Made by a program: the position numbers and the translations under genes. From Clostridia bacterium (GTDB lineage: Bacteria; Bacillota; Clostridia; Oscillospirales; Acutalibacteraceae), in assembly GCA_017381035.1 (NCBI GenBank), contig JAFOCW010000029.1, forward strand, positions 1-36,920: a stretch of DNA of 36,920 nucleotides, in the 5' to 3' direction. How positions within the stretch are numbered: the first letter of the stretch is position 1; each line of letters begins with the position of its first letter. The notes below the pieces were generated by a model. That model saw only the letters and a list, made by a program, of their open reading frames with translations. It ran no database searches and had not been told where the DNA came from. Shown here in pieces: positions 13,981 through 22,717 of this stretch.

Positions 13981-15227
13981 TTATTTTAGGAGAAAACGCC
14001 TGTTTTGAAAACGGCTACGTAGAAAACACAAACACAATGTTAATAGGTGCCCCCGGCACAGGCAAAACACGCTCGTTCGTGCTTCCTAACCTTATGAGCG
14101 CCGAAGAAGAAAGTATTGTGGTGCTCGACCCGAAGGGCGAACTCTACGATATAAGCGCAAACCTAATGCGTGAAAAGGGCTATAGCGTGCGTTGCCTTGA
14201 CTTCGTAACACCCGAAAACAGCGATATTCACTATAACCCCTTAAAATACTGCAGAAGCGAAGACGAAATAATAAGGTTTTCACGCATTATTGTTGAAGAA
14301 CAGTTTAATCGTACGCAAGATAACTTCTGGCCGCTTACCGCACAGATATTATGCAACGCCTTCGTGGGCTTCTTAAAAGAATTCCGCACCGAAAGGGACC
14401 ACACCTTGACGGCCATAAGAAAGCTGTTGTCGGCGGCAACCGTTACCGAAGAAAACCCCGAAAAGAACCCTTCAAAAGTAGATGTAATCTTCGGCGAAGC
14501 CAAAAACAAAAACCCTAACTCCTGGGCATGCTCGCAGTATTCACTTATAAGAAATGCGGCAGGCAGAACCCAAAAGAGCGTGGTAATAAGCCTTGGCGCA
14601 GAATTTATGGGCTTCTTAACGCCGCAAATGGCCGAACTTACCGCCTACGACGACGTAGATTTCCCGTCCTTATGCTTAAATAAGAGCATAATCTACGTTA
14701 AATGCTCCGACACCGACCGTTCAAAAGACAAGCTTGTAGCGCTGTTCTTCACACAACTTTTCCAGGAGCTTTACGCCATAGCGGACAAAAGCGAAAACCA
14801 TAGTCTGTCAAGGGGCGTAAAGGTAATTCTTGACGATATGGGCGCAAACCTTAAAATACCCAACCTTGACGGTATAATTTCAACCGCACGCGGCCGAAGA
14901 ATATCTATATCAATAATTCTGCAGTCAATAGGACAGCTTAAGCGCCAGTACGACGACTATACGTCTATTGTAAATTCCTGCAATAACGTGGTATTCCTTG
15001 GCGGAAGCGACCTTGAAACCTGCAAGGAAATGGCACTGCGGCTTAACCGACCGCTTGAAAACGTGCTGTACAAAGATATGAAGACTATCTTCGTGTTCAG
15101 GCAGGGCGAAAAGCCGATAATCACGTCGCCCTATAACCTACGGGCGCACCCCTACTATCAAAAGCTTAACCGACCCTACGGGGAAGACACAAGTGCAAAG
15201 GAACAAAAGGAGGAGATGCTTATATGA
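13977..15227 (+). CDS. Soluble VirD4/TraG-like ATPase
   Basis: The 416-aa P-loop ATPase is of the type IV coupling-protein family. Walker A GAPGTGKT is at 24-31, then VLDPKGELYDISA. Walker B is VILDD at 283-287 (usual LDE). It continues ANLKIPNLDGIISTARGRRI and SIILQSIGQLKRQYDD, typical of TraG. Family members normally have 550-700 aa with two N-terminal membrane helices; these are absent. Coupling proteins pump DNA or proteins into a secretion channel. No relaxase, VirB4, VirB6 or other channel gene is in the window, so a separate role is likely. It overlaps both neighbours by 4 bases, showing a tight operon. Confidence 0.9.
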   Translation: MIILGENACFENGYVENTNTMLIGAPGTGKTRSFVLPNLMSAEEESIVVLDPKGELYDISANLMREKGYSVRCLDFVTPENSDIHYNPLKYCRSEDEIIRFSRIIVEEQFNRTQDNFWPLTAQILCNAFVGFLKEFRTERDHTLTAIRKLLSAATVTEENPEKNPSKVDVIFGEAKNKNPNSWACSQYSLIRNAAGRTQKSVVISLGAEFMGFLTPQMAELTAYDDVDFPSLCLNKSIIYVKCSDTDRSKDKLVALFFTQLFQELYAIADKSENHSLSRGVKVILDDMGANLKIPNLDGIISTARGRRISISIILQSIGQLKRQYDDYTSIVNSCNNVVFLGGSDLETCKEMALRLNRPLENVLYKDMKTIFVFRQGEKPIITSPYNLRAHPYYQKLNRPYGEDTSAKEQKEEMLI

Positions 15228-16147
15228 CTAAATACACCTACTGTAACAAAATTTTCGACCCAACCTTCGCCTACAACTGCGCCGCACGCACGGTGGGCGA
15301 CCACTACGAGCTAAAAAGTATGCTCGAAGCCATTGGCTACGAAGACCTTATAATGAATACCGAAGAATTCGAAAAGGTTTACCCCATAAAGACCCTGTAC
15401 CATAGATTCAGGCGGAACATACTTGTACTGACCCATACGGGCGACAGCTTTATGGGACAAATCTTCTGCGGCGGTATGGTAGGCGACGGCTTCGATATAT
15501 ACGCCGAAAACAGTAAGCTTAAAAGTTTCTTTAAAAATGCAGGCGAAGACGTAACCGTACTCGATTTCTTTACGGGAAAGGAACTAAAGCCAACCTTTGA
15601 TACGGTAATGGCATATACCGAACGGGTTATGGCGGCCAACCGTGAACTCGACGAGCACCGCAGTATTATGGATGAATTTCGGAAGCGGAATAATGAACTT
15701 CGTCAAAATTGCGAAACACTGTATTGCACTTCGCCGTCCACAAGCTATAAGAAGGCGATAAACCTGCTTCGTGAGTGTATGGAAACGGCCGAAGGCACCT
15801 TCCGTATGAAGCATCGTCAAACCGTACGGGAGCTTGAACTCTTCCTTGCCTTCGCTCCGGGCGAAGAAGCCTATATAAAAATGTTCGGGCTTTACGTATA
15901 CGCCTTAAAATACGCCACCGAGCACCGCCGCTTCTTAAAACGTGGCGCCAAAATCCTTTCATTAACCTTCAACCAAATGCTTAGCGATATGCGGAAATTC
16001 ATAGCCGAAAACGAAGGCATAGTAGATAAATACATCGGTTATATGGAGCTTACCCGCAACGAACGGGAAAACCTTATATATCTGCTAAGCGAAGAACAGC
16101 TTATGACCTACGGCGGCAAAAGCATAGGCGACGACCTGTTCTGCTAA
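15224..16147 (+). CDS. Unrecognised 307-aa protein, partner of the VirD4-like ATPase
   Basis: No family recognised. It overlaps the VirD4-like gene by 4 bases (ATGA) and follows AGGAGG, so both are probably made in fixed ratio. No signal peptide is visible. Residues 1-120 are mixed alpha/beta with hydrophobic strands (RFRRNILVLTHTGDSFMGQI). Residues 130-190 look coiled-coil (ERVMAANRELDEHRSIMDEF). The rest is helical and charged, with a Tyr-rich hydrophobic helix near 220-235 (MFGLYVYALKYA). An accessory or adaptor of the ATPase is inferred from position only. Confidence 0.8.
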   Translation: MTKYTYCNKIFDPTFAYNCAARTVGDHYELKSMLEAIGYEDLIMNTEEFEKVYPIKTLYHRFRRNILVLTHTGDSFMGQIFCGGMVGDGFDIYAENSKLKSFFKNAGEDVTVLDFFTGKELKPTFDTVMAYTERVMAANRELDEHRSIMDEFRKRNNELRQNCETLYCTSPSTSYKKAINLLRECMETAEGTFRMKHRQTVRELELFLAFAPGEEAYIKMFGLYVYALKYATEHRRFLKRGAKILSLTFNQMLSDMRKFIAENEGIVDKYIGYMELTRNERENLIYLLSEEQLMTYGGKSIGDDLFC

Positions 16148-16173
16148 AAAACAAAACCTAAGGAGGAATGTGT

Positions 16174-16737
16174 ATGTGCAAAATTATAATTTCAAAGGAA
16201 CAATATGAACGTTTAACGGGACTTCAGAATGAAAGGCCCATAAGTAAAGCCGAGCGGTTGCAGAAAACCACCGCCGAAAACGTTATGTCGGCAAAGTATC
16301 TGCTTGAAGATATGGAAGAACGGCTGCAGGACCTGAGCTACGCTATAAGCGAATTCGAAGCCGCAATTTACGACAAAGATTTAGACGGTATGATAAACCG
16401 AATGACCGAATATGTCCGTCTTATACGGGCGCTTGAGGCCGACACAAAGGAAGCGGGGGACTACCTTGCAGGCTCGGTTACACGGTTTATGGAAACAACC
16501 GCCCTGTCTGCCTTTACGGTAATACGGTCCGAAGCCGAAATTAAATTGAAAATAGACCAAAGCTTTGAAAATACAAACGTTATGTCCATTGGCTATAAGG
16601 ACGGCGAATATGCCCTGCTTTTCGGCGAAGACGAAGAAACCGTAAACGAGGAGCCCTTTATATTTGCAAAGGGTGGGGAAGAATGCTACGATGAAGCCAG
16701 AAAATTTATTGAAACCTTCCTTGATTTAGAAGAATAA
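16174..16737 (+). CDS. Unrecognised 187-aa acidic protein, last gene of the operon
   Basis: No family recognised. The N-terminal 100 residues are strongly helical and charged (ENVMSAKYLLEDMEERLQDL), likely coiled coil. The C-terminal part has short strands and an acidic end (FGEDEETVNEEPF, FIETFLDLEE). ATG 16174 (MCKIII) is preferred to ATG 16168 because AGGAGG at 16161-16166 then has 7-nt spacing. It starts 26 bases after the previous stop and is followed at once by a strong terminator, closing the operon. Confidence 0.8.
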   Translation: MCKIIISKEQYERLTGLQNERPISKAERLQKTTAENVMSAKYLLEDMEERLQDLSYAISEFEAAIYDKDLDGMINRMTEYVRLIRALEADTKEAGDYLAGSVTRFMETTALSAFTVIRSEAEIKLKIDQSFENTNVMSIGYKDGEYALLFGEDEETVNEEPFIFAKGGEECYDEARKFIETFLDLEE

Positions 16738-16777
16738 AAATATGCGCTTGGAGCAACTCTCCAAGCGCATATTTTTT
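16738..16777 (+). terminator. Strong terminator of the ClpP/VirD4 operon
   Basis: A 16-bp perfect stem (16738-16753 with 16759-16774), 5-nt loop and T-tail, directly after the TAA. Confidence 0.93.
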
Positions 16778-16813
16778 CTTAAGGGGCGTTAGCCTACACC
16801 CCAAACACGAAAA

Positions 16814-19800
16814 CTATTTCTTTTTAAAAATTTTCTTAAAAAGATTGGCATTTTTCGCATCGTTAAAGGCATCAGTTGCCTTTTGCTTCAAGTCTGCAGC
16901 TTCATCAAAACCTGCGGCGGCCGCCTTGTCAAGCCAGGAAACAAACCTTTCGTGATTTTCGGGCTTCGGTTTGTGGAAATAATCAACTTCATCTAAATAT
17001 AGCTTGCTTAATTCCCTGAACCACTTATGTTTGATACTAACGGCTTCTAATTTATCGTACCGTTCCGCAGCGTAAAGAATATTTAAAAGTTTGGAAACGG
17101 AGTCTTCATCTCCGTCGGTGGCGGCTTCTTCCAAAACCTTTAGCCCATATTCAAAATCTTTTTTTACGCCATAACCATTTCGGTAGCAAAAGGACAAAAG
17201 GTTTTTGGCTTTAAGATGATTTCTGTCGGCTGCTTTTTGGAAACATCTAAAAGCGGCATCGGGGTCGGCGGTCGTGCCGTCGCCCTGAAGATAGCATAGT
17301 CCAAGGTTATACTGTGCGGAGGCAAGACCGGCTTCTGCGGCACGTTTAAAGTAAGTAAAGGCTTCTTTTTGGTCTTTTTCCACACCTTCGCCCTTATCGT
17401 AACACATACCAAGACTGTTGTTTGCTTCGGCACAGCCGTTAGCGGCGGCCTTTTTGTATTTTTCTATTGCTGCGGGAACGTTCTTTTCTAAACCGAAACC
17501 TTCATCGTAACAACAGCCCAGTATATATGAAGCGTAAGCGCTACCCATTTGCTCTGCCTGGCGGGCAAGGGTAACGGCCATATTTTCGTCTTCTTCAACA
17601 CCGTCGCCGAAAAGGTAACATTCGGCAAGCCTTGCCTTAGCGTCGGCATGTCCGCGCGAAGCCAATTCTTTAAAGGCTTTAAAGGCACTGCTATAATTGG
17701 CTTTTGTGCCGTGTCCGTAATAGTAACAACAGCCAAGCTCATACTTAGCATCGTCGGAGCCCTGCTGTGCGCCCTTTGCAAAACAACCGAAAGCGCGGGT
17801 TAAATTGGTAGTTACGCCCCTGCCTTTTTTGTAACAAAGGCCAAGCTTATATGATGCCGCAGCATGACCCTTGTCGGCCGCCTTTTTGTAATAGTATGCG
17901 GCATTTTTAGGGTTTAAACCGGTACCGCTTGCGGTGTCGTAACAAACGGCAAGCGCATATTCGGCGGCCCTGTGTTCTTTATTGGCCGCACGTTGAAAGC
18001 AGTTAAAAGCGTTTATCTTGTTCTTGACGGTTCCGTACCCGTAATAATAACAAACGCCCAAAATAAAGGTGCCTTCTGTGTGCGAGCCTTTTTCGGCAAC
18101 CTTTGCGTATTTAAAGGCAACAGCTCTGTCTTTTTTTACGCCGTCTCCGTAATAATACCTTTCGGCAAGAAGTCCGCAGGCATCCACGTTACCGTTGTCG
18201 GCCGCTTTAATATAATACGTTAAAGCTAAGTCGGGCTCTTTTTCGGTGCCAAGACCTTTTTCAAGGCAAAAAGCATAATCGTAATATGCTTCGTTGCAGT
18301 TCTGTTCTAATGCCCGTTCAATGTACGAAAAGGCCTTTGCGTAGTGCTCTTTTGCGGTTTCAACATCGGTGAGCTCTGCCTTTTTTAAGTATATTTTACC
18401 TAAGCTGTGGCTTGATTTGCCTTCGTCAAAGCAAAAGGACAGTTTTTCATAATAATCAATTGCACTATCTAAATTTTGTGCGGTGCCAATGCCGATTTCA
18501 TACATTTCGGCAACCTTGAGCACTGAAGAATAGTGTTCTTTATCGGCCGCCTTTTTATAGTAGTAAAAGGCATTTTCGGGGCTTTTGGTTACTCCGACGC
18601 CATTTTCGTAGCACCAGCCAAGGTAATATTCGGCATCGGTAGAGCCGTTTTTGACTGCTCTTTTAAAAATTTCTGCCGCTTTTGTCTGGTTTCGTTCGGT
18701 GCCTTCTCCGTTACAGTAGCAAAGGCCAAGTATCGTTTGGGCAGTGCCGCTTGAACCGAATTCAAATTCGCTTGCAAGCGAAAAGGCTTTGTCTCGGTTT
18801 TTAGCCGTACCCCTTCCGTAATAATAACACTCTGAAAGCAGGGCATTCGCTTTAGTGTAGCCCTTTTCCGAAATGGCGGTTAGCATATTAAAGGCTTTTT
18901 TCAGGTCATACTCGCTCTGCGTTTCATAATAGAGTTTTGCACACTCTAACTCTGCGTCGTCAATGCCTGCGGCCGCTGCCACTTTAAAACAAATTTCGGC
19001 TTGAAGAGAGTTTTCTGTGGTGCCGATTCCGTTTTTATAGCATAAGCCTAACTGATATTTGGCGTAAGAGTGGCCTTGGTCTGCCGCCGCTTTAAAGAAA
19101 TTAAAGGCAAGTTTGGGGTTGTAACTGTCGTTTTTCTTGCTTGCATAATACATACCAAGTTGGTATTTTGCGTCGGAGTTTCCCTGTTCTGCCGCCTGCT
19201 TAAAATATTCTACCGCTTTTTTATCGTCGGCCTTTACTCCTTTTCCGACCATATAACATAAACCAAGGTAGTATTTTGCGCCGATATGTCCTTCTTCGGC
19301 CGCTTCTTTAAAGTAATTAAAAGCAAGCGAAGCATCTTTGTTGCTGAAGTTATCGTTATAATAGCAACGGCCAAGGTTATATTTTGCGTTCAACAGTCCC
19401 GCATCGGCTGCACGCTTAAAATGTTCGGCCGCTTTATCTAAACTTTTTTGTTTGCCAAATCCGTTTTCGTAGCAACGGCCAAGCATATTATAGGCAGCGG
19501 AAACCCCTGCGTTTGCCGCTTTTTCAAAGCAACGCGCGGCTTCGGTGGGGTTTTCTTTTGCGCCGTCGCCGTAATAATAACACAAGCCTAAAATATAATC
19601 GGCCGTGCTGTCGCCTTCTTCTGCAGCGGACTTTGCAAGCCTGAAGGCTTCGTCCTTGTTTTCTTTTGTTTTGCCACCAAAATAAAGGCAGTTCGCTAAT
19701 TCCGATTTAGCACGGGGGTAGCCGTTTTCCGACAGTTCTTTAAACATATCAACGGCTAAATCTTCGTTAGGTTCTGTGCCTTCGCCTAAATAATAGCAAC

Positions 19801-21148
19801 AAGCCAACTTGTATTTTGCAAAGGTGTGTCCTTTTTCGGCCGCACGTTTAAAGCGGTCAAAGGCTTTTTCGGGCTGCTTTTTTACACCTTTCCCTGCAAG
19901 ATAGCATACGCCAAGGTTCGCATCGGCAACAACGTACCCTTTTTCCGATGCTTTTTTATAAAGCTCAACTGCTTCTTCGGGCTGGTTGTTTTTGTTATAG
20001 CACCAACCCGCAAAATTATATGCATAGCCGTTGTCGGTGCTTTTGGCAATGGTTTCAATTTTTGTAAGATATGCCATTGAAATCTTTTCGTCCGAGCCTT
20101 CGGTGGCTTCGCAGTAGGTTTTAAACAGCAAGGCTTCGCTACAGCCAAGCTCTGCGCCTTTTGTAAATTCCTTATAGGCGGCGGCGGTGTCCTGTTCTTC
20201 TCCGCCAAGGCCGTCATAGGCAATAACACCGTGAACAAAATGGGCATAAGGGCAGCCTTCAAGTTCGGCTTCTGCAAGAAGGCCAAAAGCCTTCTTTTTT
20301 TCGGACGGAGTAACCGTGCGCCGTTTAAGCATAATGTGGGCTAAACGTGCCTTTGCTTCGGCAATACCTGCGTTTGCCGCCGCCTTAAAGAGCACTGTTG
20401 CCTTACTGCTTTCAAAATCTTCTTCGTCGGTAGCGCCGCTATGCAAACGAATTGCCATTTCAAGCTGTGCTTCGGGCAGGTTCTGGTTTGCATAATTTTC
20501 AAGCTCTTCAAACGAAAGGGCTTTATAATCGGTGCTTTCGGGCTTCAGGTTATAAAGCTCAAGCCTGAGTTTTTCAACCTTTTTAAGATATTTGTCAACA
20601 AAATCTGTGGCGTCGGGGTGTTGCCAGGGAACGTTACCGAGGTACTCTAAAAATTCCTTCAAATGAAGAAGTGTTGCCGAAGCATCGGCCATTACCTTTA
20701 ATGCGTAGTCCGGGTCGGCAAAATGCTGTTTTAGATTACGGTCCTCACGAATGTACTTTATGTAATCGGAATAATAGCGGTCAAGCTCGAAATCTCTTTT
20801 AAAATCCCAGGTAATAAGCGCATTAATAACGGTGGTATCGAAGTCTTTAATTTTAAGCGCACCAATACCACGGGAAAGAATTTTATTTCTGAGCTTTTTG
20901 TAACTGCTTTGCGGCGGTGCAGAAGGGGTGCCTCGGCCGCCGAAATTGCCGCCGGTTTGCGTAGCGGAATTTTGAGCGTTCTGGTTATTATTGTTCCGTC
21001 TGAAATGTACGGCAATTGCCTGGTCAACCTTCTGCTTCCAGTTGTTTTGGTATAAATCTGTCATTTGCAAAAGGAAATATTGCTGCATAATTTCGTCTCG
21101 CAAATGTCCGACTCTTTCTACAGGCGAATAGGCTATTTTTTGGCTCAT
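16814..21148 (-). CDS. Giant Sel1-repeat protein, 1444 aa
   Basis: About 240 N-terminal residues have no repeat, include a Gln/Asn/Gly-rich linker (RRNNNNQNAQNSATQTGG, near 50-70) and have no signal peptide. From about residue 225 to 1390 come roughly 30 Sel1-like repeats of about 36 residues (type YxLGxCYYxGxG, then xxNxxxAxxxFxxAAxxG). A Lys-rich tail FKKIFKKK ends the protein. SLR proteins form curved solenoid scaffolds for protein-protein contacts, and in bacteria often serve signalling or host-contact roles. Without a signal sequence a cytoplasmic scaffold is the simplest reading. GGAGG lies 10 nt before the ATG. It is convergent with the ClpP/VirD4 operon; a functional link is not shown. 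Confidence 0.93.
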   Translation of the reverse strand: MSQKIAYSPVERVGHLRDEIMQQYFLLQMTDLYQNNWKQKVDQAIAVHFRRNNNNQNAQNSATQTGGNFGGRGTPSAPPQSSYKKLRNKILSRGIGALKIKDFDTTVINALITWDFKRDFELDRYYSDYIKYIREDRNLKQHFADPDYALKVMADASATLLHLKEFLEYLGNVPWQHPDATDFVDKYLKKVEKLRLELYNLKPESTDYKALSFEELENYANQNLPEAQLEMAIRLHSGATDEEDFESSKATVLFKAAANAGIAEAKARLAHIMLKRRTVTPSEKKKAFGLLAEAELEGCPYAHFVHGVIAYDGLGGEEQDTAAAYKEFTKGAELGCSEALLFKTYCEATEGSDEKISMAYLTKIETIAKSTDNGYAYNFAGWCYNKNNQPEEAVELYKKASEKGYVVADANLGVCYLAGKGVKKQPEKAFDRFKRAAEKGHTFAKYKLACCYYLGEGTEPNEDLAVDMFKELSENGYPRAKSELANCLYFGGKTKENKDEAFRLAKSAAEEGDSTADYILGLCYYYGDGAKENPTEAARCFEKAANAGVSAAYNMLGRCYENGFGKQKSLDKAAEHFKRAADAGLLNAKYNLGRCYYNDNFSNKDASLAFNYFKEAAEEGHIGAKYYLGLCYMVGKGVKADDKKAVEYFKQAAEQGNSDAKYQLGMYYASKKNDSYNPKLAFNFFKAAADQGHSYAKYQLGLCYKNGIGTTENSLQAEICFKVAAAAGIDDAELECAKLYYETQSEYDLKKAFNMLTAISEKGYTKANALLSECYYYGRGTAKNRDKAFSLASEFEFGSSGTAQTILGLCYCNGEGTERNQTKAAEIFKRAVKNGSTDAEYYLGWCYENGVGVTKSPENAFYYYKKAADKEHYSSVLKVAEMYEIGIGTAQNLDSAIDYYEKLSFCFDEGKSSHSLGKIYLKKAELTDVETAKEHYAKAFSYIERALEQNCNEAYYDYAFCLEKGLGTEKEPDLALTYYIKAADNGNVDACGLLAERYYYGDGVKKDRAVAFKYAKVAEKGSHTEGTFILGVCYYYGYGTVKNKINAFNCFQRAANKEHRAAEYALAVCYDTASGTGLNPKNAAYYYKKAADKGHAAASYKLGLCYKKGRGVTTNLTRAFGCFAKGAQQGSDDAKYELGCCYYYGHGTKANYSSAFKAFKELASRGHADAKARLAECYLFGDGVEEDENMAVTLARQAEQMGSAYASYILGCCYDEGFGLEKNVPAAIEKYKKAAANGCAEANNSLGMCYDKGEGVEKDQKEAFTYFKRAAEAGLASAQYNLGLCYLQGDGTTADPDAAFRCFQKAADRNHLKAKNLLSFCYRNGYGVKKDFEYGLKVLEEAATDGDEDSVSKLLNILYAAERYDKLEAVSIKHKWFRELSKLYLDEVDYFHKPKPENHERFVSWLDKAAAAGFDEAADLKQKATDAFNDAKNANLFKKIFKKK

Positions 21149-21193
21149 TCGGCTTAAACCTCCGTGTGAGTTAAACTTACATAGTATAGAATC

Positions 21194-21222
21194 AGTATAA
21201 CAAAATTAAATACAAAAAGCAA
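21194..21222 (-). promoter_or_regulatory. Promoter of the Sel1-repeat gene
   Basis: Minus strand TTGCTT (21217-21222), 17 bp, TATACT (21194-21199). A second TATACT lies a few bases further downstream. Confidence 0.65.
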
Positions 21223-21265
21223 TAGGACAGACTGCCCCAAAGTCGATACAACACAAATTCAGCAA

Positions 21266-21296
21266 AAAAAGAATTGCAGACCTTGCAATTCTTTTT
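21266..21296 (-). terminator. Terminator of the zinc-ribbon gene
   Basis: Stem GAATTGCA / TGCAATTC with a 5-nt loop, extended by A and T runs. It follows the zinc-ribbon gene on the minus strand. Confidence 0.8.
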
Positions 21297-21319
21297 CATA
21301 TTAAACATTCTTTAAACTA

Positions 21320-21847
21320 CTAATGAATGGGATTACCGCATTTTTGGCAGAATTTGGCGCCTGCGGTAAGGGGAGAACCGCAATTCTGGCAAAATCTGGG
21401 TTGCATAGCAGGTTGTTGCATTGGGGGCTGTTGCATTGCGGGTTGTGGTGAGGCGGGTCGGGGTGAGGCGGGTGGTGCGGCCTGTACGGTCGGCATAGCG
21501 GCACCGCTTGGGTTGGCGGCAAAAACCGAAGCCAACTGATTATAAAGTTTATTTACGTTTTGCTTATTTTTGCCCCAGTCAACAATTTGTGTGGGCATAG
21601 CACACTCCGATTTTATAATTACCTGAGAAGACGTTTCGCTAAGGTAAAAAACGTCTACGTCTATGTTTTCGCCCCAGGAAGAAAAGTTAACGTCGTTTCT
21701 GAAGCAAAACTTCATTCCGTTTTGAATAGGGCAACGTGAAACAAAGGTAAGCTTTAGCGCCCCGCTGAACCTTGGGTCTGAAAGCACGCCGCAAATGTTT
21801 TCAATATGTGTGTTAAAAATATATGTATTACTAAAATTTGCCGCCAT
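21320..21847 (-). CDS. Zinc-ribbon protein with an uncharacterised N-terminal domain
   Basis: The 175-aa protein has three parts. Residues 1-110 form a compact, strand-rich domain (FCFRNDVNFSSWGENIDVDV, SECAMPTQIVDWGKNKQ). An SRPBCC-like or related fold is possible, but I cannot confirm it. A low-complexity Pro/Gln/Met linker follows, with repeats of QQPPMQQPAM type. The C-terminus is a double CxxC zinc ribbon (FCQNCGSPL-FCQKCGNPI). The protein has no membrane helix. The ribosome binding site is weak. The gene is divergent from the second SGNH hydrolase and downstream of its own promoter-like TATAAT. Function unknown. Confidence 0.85.
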   Translation of the reverse strand: MAANFSNTYIFNTHIENICGVLSDPRFSGALKLTFVSRCPIQNGMKFCFRNDVNFSSWGENIDVDVFYLSETSSQVIIKSECAMPTQIVDWGKNKQNVNKLYNQLASVFAANPSGAAMPTVQAAPPASPRPASPQPAMQQPPMQQPAMQPRFCQNCGSPLTAGAKFCQKCGNPIH

Positions 21848-21944
21848 AATTATTTACTGCCTTTCTAAGCTTAAATATTTTACTAACATTATACTGTATA
21901 AACCTTTAAAAATAAAGGAAATTTCTAAAGTTTTAGCACACTGC

Positions 21945-21973
21945 TTGATATTACACGGTTTTTGTGGTATGGT
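21945..21973 (+). promoter_or_regulatory. Promoter of the second SGNH hydrolase gene
   Basis: TTGATA (21945-21950), 17 bp, TATGGT (21968-21973), about 25 nt before the ribosome binding site. Confidence 0.55.
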
Positions 21974-22005
21974 ATTTTAAGTTAAAACAGAAAAGGGGTT
22001 TTACA

Positions 22006-22680
22006 GTGGACATTAAAGGATTTAAAGTCAACTTTTTAGGCGACAGCATTACTGAAGGTGTGGGCGTTGCCGACCTTCGCAACCGTTACGATAACAGAAT
22101 TGCCGAAATGTGCGGCCTTTCAAAAATATACAGCGACGGCATTGGCGGCACACGCCTTGCACATCAAATACACCCAAGCGAAAAGCCGCGTTACGACCTG
22201 TGCTTCTGCGGTCGTGCCTACAATATGGACGAAACCGCCGATATGGTAATTGTTTACGGCGGCGTTAACGACTACATTCACGGGGACGCACCCTTCGGCC
22301 AAATGGGCGATACCACCCCTGCAACCTTTTGCGGCGCCGTGTATTTTTTAATGAATTATCTTCGTGAAACCTACGGTGAAAAGCCAATCATATTTATGAC
22401 CCCTGCCCGTATGTTTTTACGTAAAGAGGTTAGCGACTTGGTTGCGTCTACCCACGCAAAAAAGCTTCCCGGCGGCAAACCTTTAATTAATTACGTAGAA
22501 GTAATTTTACAAACCGCAAAGCTTTTTGGTATTCATACCCTTAACCTTTATAAAGATTTAGGAATTGACCCCCACGACCCGTACTGCTTCGAAACCTATA
22601 CCGTCGACGGCCTTCATTTTAACGACCAAGGCCACGCAAAGCTTGCCGAAGCATTAAAAAACTTTATAGATTCAATTTAA
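22006..22680 (+). CDS. SGNH hydrolase with full catalytic blocks
   Basis: The 224-aa protein has block I FLGDSITEG, block II GIGGTRLA, block III VYGGVNDYIHG and block V DGLHFNDQGH with the Asp-His pair, so a working Ser-Asp-His esterase is likely. Unlike the protein at 3422 it keeps the DxxH motif. No signal peptide. The start is taken as GTG at 22006, with AAAAGGGG 7 nt upstream. An earlier in-frame GTG at 21964 lies at the promoter -10 box. The substrate is unknown; acyl esters of sugars are common in this family. Confidence 0.87.
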   Translation: MDIKGFKVNFLGDSITEGVGVADLRNRYDNRIAEMCGLSKIYSDGIGGTRLAHQIHPSEKPRYDLCFCGRAYNMDETADMVIVYGGVNDYIHGDAPFGQMGDTTPATFCGAVYFLMNYLRETYGEKPIIFMTPARMFLRKEVSDLVASTHAKKLPGGKPLINYVEVILQTAKLFGIHTLNLYKDLGIDPHDPYCFETYTVDGLHFNDQGHAKLAEALKNFIDSI

Positions 22681-22684
22681 AAGA

Positions 22685-22711
22685 AAAAACCGCAACACAG
22701 TTGCGGTTTTT
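22685..22711. terminator. Bidirectional terminator after the second SGNH gene
   Basis: An 11-bp perfect stem AAAAACCGCAA / TTGCGGTTTTT, 5-nt loop, between convergent genes. Confidence 0.9.
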
Positions 22712-22717
22712 ATTTTT

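Noticed and set aside
13977..16737. Conjugative type IV secretion system or ICE
   Set aside because: Only one coupling-protein-like ATPase is present, without membrane helices; no relaxase, VirB4, VirB6, lytic enzyme or integrase was found in the window.
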